Source: Eupeodes corollae (lineage: Eukaryota > Arthropoda > Insecta > Diptera > Syrphidae). Taken from it: a stretch of DNA of 64,000 bases. Below, in pieces: positions 58,424 to 64,000 of the stretch. Below the pieces are notes generated by a model, which was not told the DNA's origin, made no database searches, and worked only from the letters and a program-made list of their open reading frames with translations. The stretch covers positions 96,622,863-96,686,862 of the forward strand of contig NC_079149.1 of assembly GCF_945859685.1 (NCBI RefSeq), written 5' to 3'. Positions within the stretch are counted from its first letter, which is position 1. Each line of letters starts with the position of its first letter. The translations under genes and the position numbers were made by a program.

Positions 58424-59000
58424 AATTATCTTCAAAAAGTAAATGTCATGGACCAATCTAACGTTTCAAATAAAGAATCGATGAGATTTTGCAAATTTTA
58501 TGCGTTTTTAAAAAAAAAAAGTTTTCAAGCTCTTAAAAAATCACCGTTTATAATATTGGGCAAACATCCAAAGCAGGAGAAATATCTTTAAGTAGACCTA
58601 ATTTTTTGTCGACAATATCATCACTTATTTCAATTTTGCTAAGGAAGGGGCATGAAGATGATTAAAGTACGATCGGCTGAAGAATAAGGCAAAAAGTTTG
58701 TAAATATGTGAGGGTCACTAGATGTCATATCGAATAATTTTAATGTTGAGGGAAATTCATCGTATAAACGTTTAATGTCAATGAATGGTAACAAAGCGTT
58801 GGAAACATAGGAATTCATAAAGAAACAAAAGTTCCATTGAGGCATTTACAAATAGTTCGACAGCTGAGACGAAGAATAACAGATTCCAATTTGAAGACGA
58901 ACACACACGCTTTACAGCTGAAAACTGAACTAACTTATTTCGCATATTTTTGTCAAAATTTTCACTTATCTTGAAAAAAAAACTAAGCAATTTATTTATC

Positions 59001-62000
59001 ATTTAGAAACCTTTAAATTTTGATTGTGAGATTTGTTAGTCTTCATCATCAAATTGAAATATGTTAGTCATCTCAGCTGTCAAGAAATAGAAAATTCTAG
59101 AGCAATTACATGAAAATCCGTTTTTATTTAAAATCGTAACCAAATTTTAAACAAAAATACTGCAGTCTAAAGAAGATAAACACAAACTTTAAACTTTCCA
59201 AAAAACTATGTCGAAAAAATAAAGAAATCAATAAAATACCACAACTTACTTAACGTCTTTTTTGTTAGTTTTCCATAGCCAACAAAAAATAGAATTTATA
59301 TAAATAAAACTTTCAAAAATAATCCAGTACAGTAAGGACCTACCTATACCAAAACTTTATAGAACCACAAATAAACACTTAAAAAAAGAACAACAACTCG
59401 TAAAATAAATCTAAAACAAATGTTCACGTAAGGTAAAGTGTATTCATAGGCAACAAGATAACGACATGTTCTGTCCACTCACTATAATATTATAACATAT
59501 ACCTTATACCTACTTGAATACCAAGCCAACAACTTCGACTATAGGGACTGAATTTAAAAAAAAAAGAAGAAAAATACAAATCCTTAAAATATACATCTAA
59601 CTTGAGGAAAAAAAAACGATCCAAGGACATGTCGGTTGGTCCAACACCCGCAGGCCGCACCGAACCAATACAAAACTTTCAAATTGTGTATCTTCTTCTC
59701 CCATATTGAAGTTTTTTTCAGTGCAGTGGCTGTGTTTTGAAAGTGACTGGATTGAGTTGAGTGTGTCGTGTCGTTTCGTTTCGTCGACGTCCTTGGTCCT
59801 TCTGCATAGATAGAGATAGTTTGTTTCTTCTCTAGAAAAATACACACAAAAAATCAATTTTCAAACATTTCCAAAAAAAAAATGCTCAAAACTTTTTGGC
59901 AAACCCGCACACAGCAGGTAGCTAACCTAACCCAACTTACTCACCAACTCAACAACTAAAAAGATACTGGTCCCTCAACAGGACATAGTGTTCTCCCTAA
60001 GAAAAACACAGTACAAAAAACACTCTGAAAACCAAAAAATTATTTATTGGGATTCGCTGTGTCCTGTGTCCCCGATCGAATACAATGTGAATATGTGAAT
60101 TTCCTATCGTCGTCCTTTCAAAAACAAAATTTAAAGGATCAAAAACCATCTCTAGTCGTGGAACAGAGTCAGAGAGAGGGAGAGAAGGAATCTTTCAATT
60201 CAATACTCTTGCCATTGCATATGCATATTTTCAAACTCAAAACCTCTTGAGAGACTATGGAACACTGTTTAGGTGGAGAGATAGAGGCATGATGGTAAGA
60301 CAGAGGATTGTTAAAGTGCTGTAGGGTCTAGATAAACTTGATGTGTGTGGCTCCAGGGAAGTTTAAAGTTTTGTTTCCTTCTAGGTATGCCATCTCATCT
60401 ATGTACGTCATCTAAAATATCGATTTCTAAAGAAAGCTAAGGATATAAGTGCACTTTTTCTTCATCAGGATCTTATGTAGATACATGAGTATGATAACTA
60501 ACTATCTGACTAGGTATATGGCTTTTTTGTCTTTCATAAACATTGTAGAAGATCTTAAAAATAAGATGGAAAGTTTTTTCTTCTATAATATACTCGTATA
60601 CTTATGTACATATAAGTAAATTGTTGGTTTAGTTTGAGAAGAATTTTGTTTCTTGTTTTTTGGTTGGGAGAAATTTCTTACTCCTTAGAGGATATGTGCT
60701 CATTAAGTATTGGCAACATGTCCTAATTTGCATCTATACATATATGAAAATACCAGATAAAGAAAAAAAAACAAAACAAGGTTAAAATGAAGAACAGATA
60801 TAATAATCCTATGAAATAATATTTTGGATTTTGAAAGAAATATAGGTTGAAGGACGATTTTGCGAGGATAATGAGGATAATTTTGAGTTTTTTTTTGTTT
60901 AAATTATGTTCTGGAACTAGGTTACAAACGAAAATAAGGATTTCAAGGTAAAGAATTACTTTTCATGCAATGTAAGATAAAATAAAAAAAAAACAAGCAC
61001 GTCTTAGACGCACGTAGTTTTTCCTATTGTTGAGGTTGCTTGAAATTTCAAAGGCTTTTCTTTTTCAAAAAATTGGGACATTGGAAAACAAAATCAAGAG
61101 AAAAAGTTTTTAAGTAATTTTAAATTTGAAAATGAGCCAAATTGTCAATTTGAAGAACTTCGAAAAGCCCATGAATTAAAAATTAAAGTTTTCTGCGTTT
61201 TGACGTCGAGATATCGGAGTCTTTTATGAACTTGGTATTTCAATAGGAGGTTTAATTTGTAAAAGCCCGCTTTTTGATCAGCTGTCATTTCTTAAGTTGT
61301 TATCTTTTGAAATTTGAAAAGTATTTCATTAATTTTTAAAGGAAAAAGTTAAAGATATTGAAATTAAGTACAAACTGTTGAATAATTCGCAGCTGCAAGT
61401 CGAAAAAGTGAAGAATTTTTGGGTCGTCTCCTCAAGCACTTGCGCAACAGGCAATAGAAAAACTGTTGGAAAAATTTCAGTTGTTGAGAAAAGTCAGTCA
61501 TGTAAATAACTGAAACTATGTAAAAAGCTCTAAAGAAACTGAGAATATTTTGCTTAAAGCCCTTAGTATTAACCTAAACTCAGGTTATTGGATTATTTGT
61601 AGGTCTTTCGAATGTAATAAAGCATTAAAAGGTTTTAACACTTCACAATTTTCAAAAAGTAGGTACTGAGCTTATAGCAAGCGTCAAACTACAATCATAG
61701 CCAGAGGCTTCATCAGAAGTTGAAGTGTCGGTGATGGAGAAGAACGCACTTACATCATTTGTTGGTTTATTAAGATACCACATGTTTCTTGAGCCCTTAA
61801 TTTTTAGCTTAATGATACCAATGAAGTTCCTTTAGAAACCTGAAAGACTAATTGTTACAAAAGAGTTCTCCTAGGAGGGTCCTACGTTTTTGCTTCTGCA
61901 AAGTCACAATCTTGTATGGAAACTTTCTGACAGGTGGTGATGTTATTCAACAAAACCTTACACCTAGCAATATGTATTCCAGCATCAGCCAAACGTGATA

Positions 62001-62685
62001 GAATGGATAGTATTGTACTTTTTTTTGGCGAATTCATCTGACTTTAAATTTCTTGGAATGTCTCAATGGCCCCGCACCCTGCAAAGTTAAATGTTTTGCC
62101 ATCTCTATTAGAGATGATCGCAATACTGAACTGTTAAAGGGTTTGTAGAGACATAGTGCAAGGATTTAATAGCAGCTTGACATTTTTGAGAAAATTCGGA
62201 TATTAGATGTTGATATTTCAAGTTTTTTTATGCTTGGACAAGACTTATTATATCGTCAAAAATTCTGCCTGAAACACGCTACAGAATTAATTTAAGTTGT
62301 TCAGAATTCACACCTCGACTTGCATTTAGATAGCTTGGGTACCAAACTCATATACATCAAAAGAAATCAAACAGAACAGAGTAGTCTCCCAATTTTACGA
62401 TATCAAGGCTTAGATCTACCGATTGTTCTCTAGTTTGCTGCTAGGGAAGGTAATCCTAAAAGGTTATTCCGTGGTTACTGTCTAGCGTCATTGCTAGAGC
62501 TTCGCTTAACTCTCCCTGACATCACTTATTAACAGGTAACATTGACCATCAGATACCAAATATGTAATGTGAAATATTTCCACAACGACTTTTTAATGGT
62601 AGCCTTAAAGAAAAGACATCATATGAAATACTGTGTTCCAAAAGTCGTAAAAATGTATTGATTACGATTTAGAAGAAATAACATT
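59001..62685. other. 5' ed intron segment, no gene recognised
   Basis: AT-rich noncoding DNA. A GA-rich patch (agagagagggagagaagg) lies at about 60171-60188. The 61.4-62.5 kb part has the mixed composition of old element debris, but no motif could be assigned. Confidence 0.5.
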
Positions 62686-62689
62686 TGTT

Positions 62690-63185
62690 AAAAACTGGAG
62701 TTTAAAAGCTCCCTTAACAATGCCGAGTATATCTGAGCCTCGAAATAAACAGCATTACAGAAATAAGATACTAGCAAACGACATTGAAACGTATTTGCTG
62801 AATCTTTTTTAAATTGAGGCTAGTGCAACTGTTACGGCGCTATGAGAAATGATGTTGTATTGCCGGAATTGGTTATTGGAATTTAAGCAACAAAAGTGTC
62901 CTGAACATTTCTCGAAGTGTTAATCACATTTGGTCATCGAGATGTTGTGATGTAACACCTTTAGACTTTTTTCTTTGAACCCTTGTGAAAGGTAAGGAAT
63001 TCGATCATGATCCACGATCAAGACCTCTTTAAACCATACAAGCAAGAATTGACCGAGAGTGTTAAAAGCCTCGTCTTTAATTCCCGACATTTTTAGTCAA
63101 ACAATTCTGACATTAAGCGAAACAAACCGCAAAAACTTTGTTTTTTCAATAAAAGCTCTCAAAACACTTTGTAAAGGTTCACATT
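62690..63185 (+). mobile_element. old mariner-type transposase relic
   Basis: Plus-strand pieces: YRNKILANDIETYLLN (about 62760-62806), a degraded second block near 62820-62860, and NISRSVNHIWSSRCCDVTPL then DFFL (about 62908-62975), the third catalytic block. A decaying C-terminus follows. An AATAAA word sits near 63150. Terminal repeats were not recognised. Confidence 0.6.
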
Positions 63186-64000
63186 TATTTATACAAACTT
63201 TCCACTTATTCTAAAAGTTCAGCCATTAGCAGTACCTACACAAAACCATACACAAAGTCGGAAATAGAAACAGAACAGAAAAAAAATTAACTTTGTACAA
63301 TTAAATCAATGATTTCTGGGTTAAGCTCATTACCCACCAAATTAACAAAAACAAATTCCATCGAATACAATCCACAAAGAATTTAATTCAATTTCAATGT
63401 TACCAAAATCATCATCAACATCGTCATCATCATCATCAACATCAAAATCATCAGTATTGGCATCAGCAACATTAACTTTTGCCAAAAACTCATCTTAACA
63501 CCAACTCACAATATTGTTTGTGTGGTCTACGAGTATTTTCAAAACTTTGTCGTTTCCTTTGTGAATTGTTTTATTTGTTGATTTTTATACTTACCTAAAT
63601 ACTTATAGTATAACCATCAGCTATACCACCTCTAAGTAAAAAGTTCTTCATTTCTGATAGATTAACTATATACTTCTTCTATTAAACATCAGAGGTAAGC
63701 AAGGCACTCTACTTTTATTTCTAAAGAAAATCAAAAAAGAATTCTCAAGAAACAAAAACATCAACAAGAGAAGGAAGAGAGAGGAAGTAGAAGAAGAAAA
63801 AAAAAAAGAAACAAAACAAAATGAAATGAAATAAAATAAAATAAAATGAAAGAAAGAAAAACTCCTATTAACATCCATTTGCAATTACGCAGACATTTCA
63901 ATTCAAGTTCTTACCTAAACCAATAAAAGCTTGCCTACTTATAGGAACAGCAACAGGACTAACTTAACTTTTTCCTGACGAAATAATACCCACCACTACT
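63186..64000. other. 5' ed intron segment with simple repeats
   Basis: Noncoding. A (CAT/CAA)n trinucleotide tract covers about 63401-63470 and an (AAAAT)n/(GAAAT)n tract about 63811-63850. No exon was recognised before the window end. Confidence 0.6.

Larger units (their letters stand above)
57291..58550 (+). mobile_element. DD41D mariner element, nearly complete, both ends present
   Basis: A 1,260-base element flanked by TA at 57289-57290 and 58551-58552, the expected target duplication. The 5' end taaagggtgatttttt and the reverse complement of the 3' end taaacggtgatttttt form terminal inverted repeats with one mismatch in 16. It shares near identity with the truncated copy at 1-587. Its transposase frame is broken (separate entry). 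Within it, 58256-58303 is a fold-back rearrangement. Confidence 0.92.
56290..59000 (-). mobile_element. LINE relic, family IV (jockey/CR1-grade), split by a mariner
   Basis: Minus-strand pieces: upstream of RT, LKLFDMTSSDPHIFTNFLPY (about 58725) and DIVDKKLGLLKDISPALDVC (about 58620-58565). Then, beyond the mariner, KPIAKLSLIPKLCKRNVFDS-like wording (about 57215-57155), and PGVPQGSHLGPLMFILFVNE then VID (57288-56800 region, near 56900). The two halves are in register across the mariner at 57291-58550, so the mariner landed in this LINE. Stops throughout. Confidence 0.75.

Noticed and set aside
1..64000. CRISPR array, operon or phage-like system
   Set aside because: No equal-length spacers between fixed repeats, no prokaryotic gene layout; the window is intron-rich eukaryotic DNA.

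Overview
The window looks like nuclear DNA of a fly (Diptera, probably Brachycera): AT-rich, intron-dominated, and full of insect LINEs, mariner elements and a tRNA-derived SINE. The species cannot be told from the sequence. There is one recognisable host gene, on the minus strand: the fly ortholog of echinoid (ed), an immunoglobulin-superfamily cell-adhesion protein. Three coding exons are visible. In transcript order they are 29678-27516 (five Ig domains and two FNIII-like regions), 26482-26099 (transmembrane segment and juxtamembrane cytoplasmic part) and 4266-3907 (conserved cytoplasmic part). The splice sites agree exactly: GTAAGT donors, polypyrimidine-AG acceptors, and split codons that rejoin to the expected residues. 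The exons for the signal peptide and first Ig domains, and the C-terminal exon, were not found and probably lie outside the window.

The rest is intron. The last visible intron (1-3906, incomplete) holds a DD41D mariner copy, a LINE relic, two older mariner relics and part of an unclassified repeat family. The 21.8 kb intron 4267-26098 holds LINE relics of four or five families, a SINE, and a degenerate array of units that each carry a tRNA-Lys 3'-end / primer-binding-site motif. The 1.03 kb intron 26483-27515 is mostly a dispersed repeat with five CTCF-core-like words. The 5' intron from 29679 to the window end (over 34 kb, incomplete) holds an RNase-H-bearing LINE that is inverted relative to a close copy at 17.5-20.0 kb, further LINE relics, a duplicated SINE block, a tandem array at 42.4-43.3 kb, and a nearly complete DD41D mariner inserted into another LINE.

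All mobile-element reading frames seen are broken; none looks able to move by itself. The better prospects for something undescribed are the tRNA-Lys-motif array, the CTCF-like cluster beside the transmembrane exon, the in-frame (phase 1-1) design of every visible ed exon, a fold-back mutation inside the mariner, and a nested palindrome at 53.3-53.5 kb. Boundaries of mobile-element relics are approximate (about 20-50 bases) unless terminal repeats are stated.
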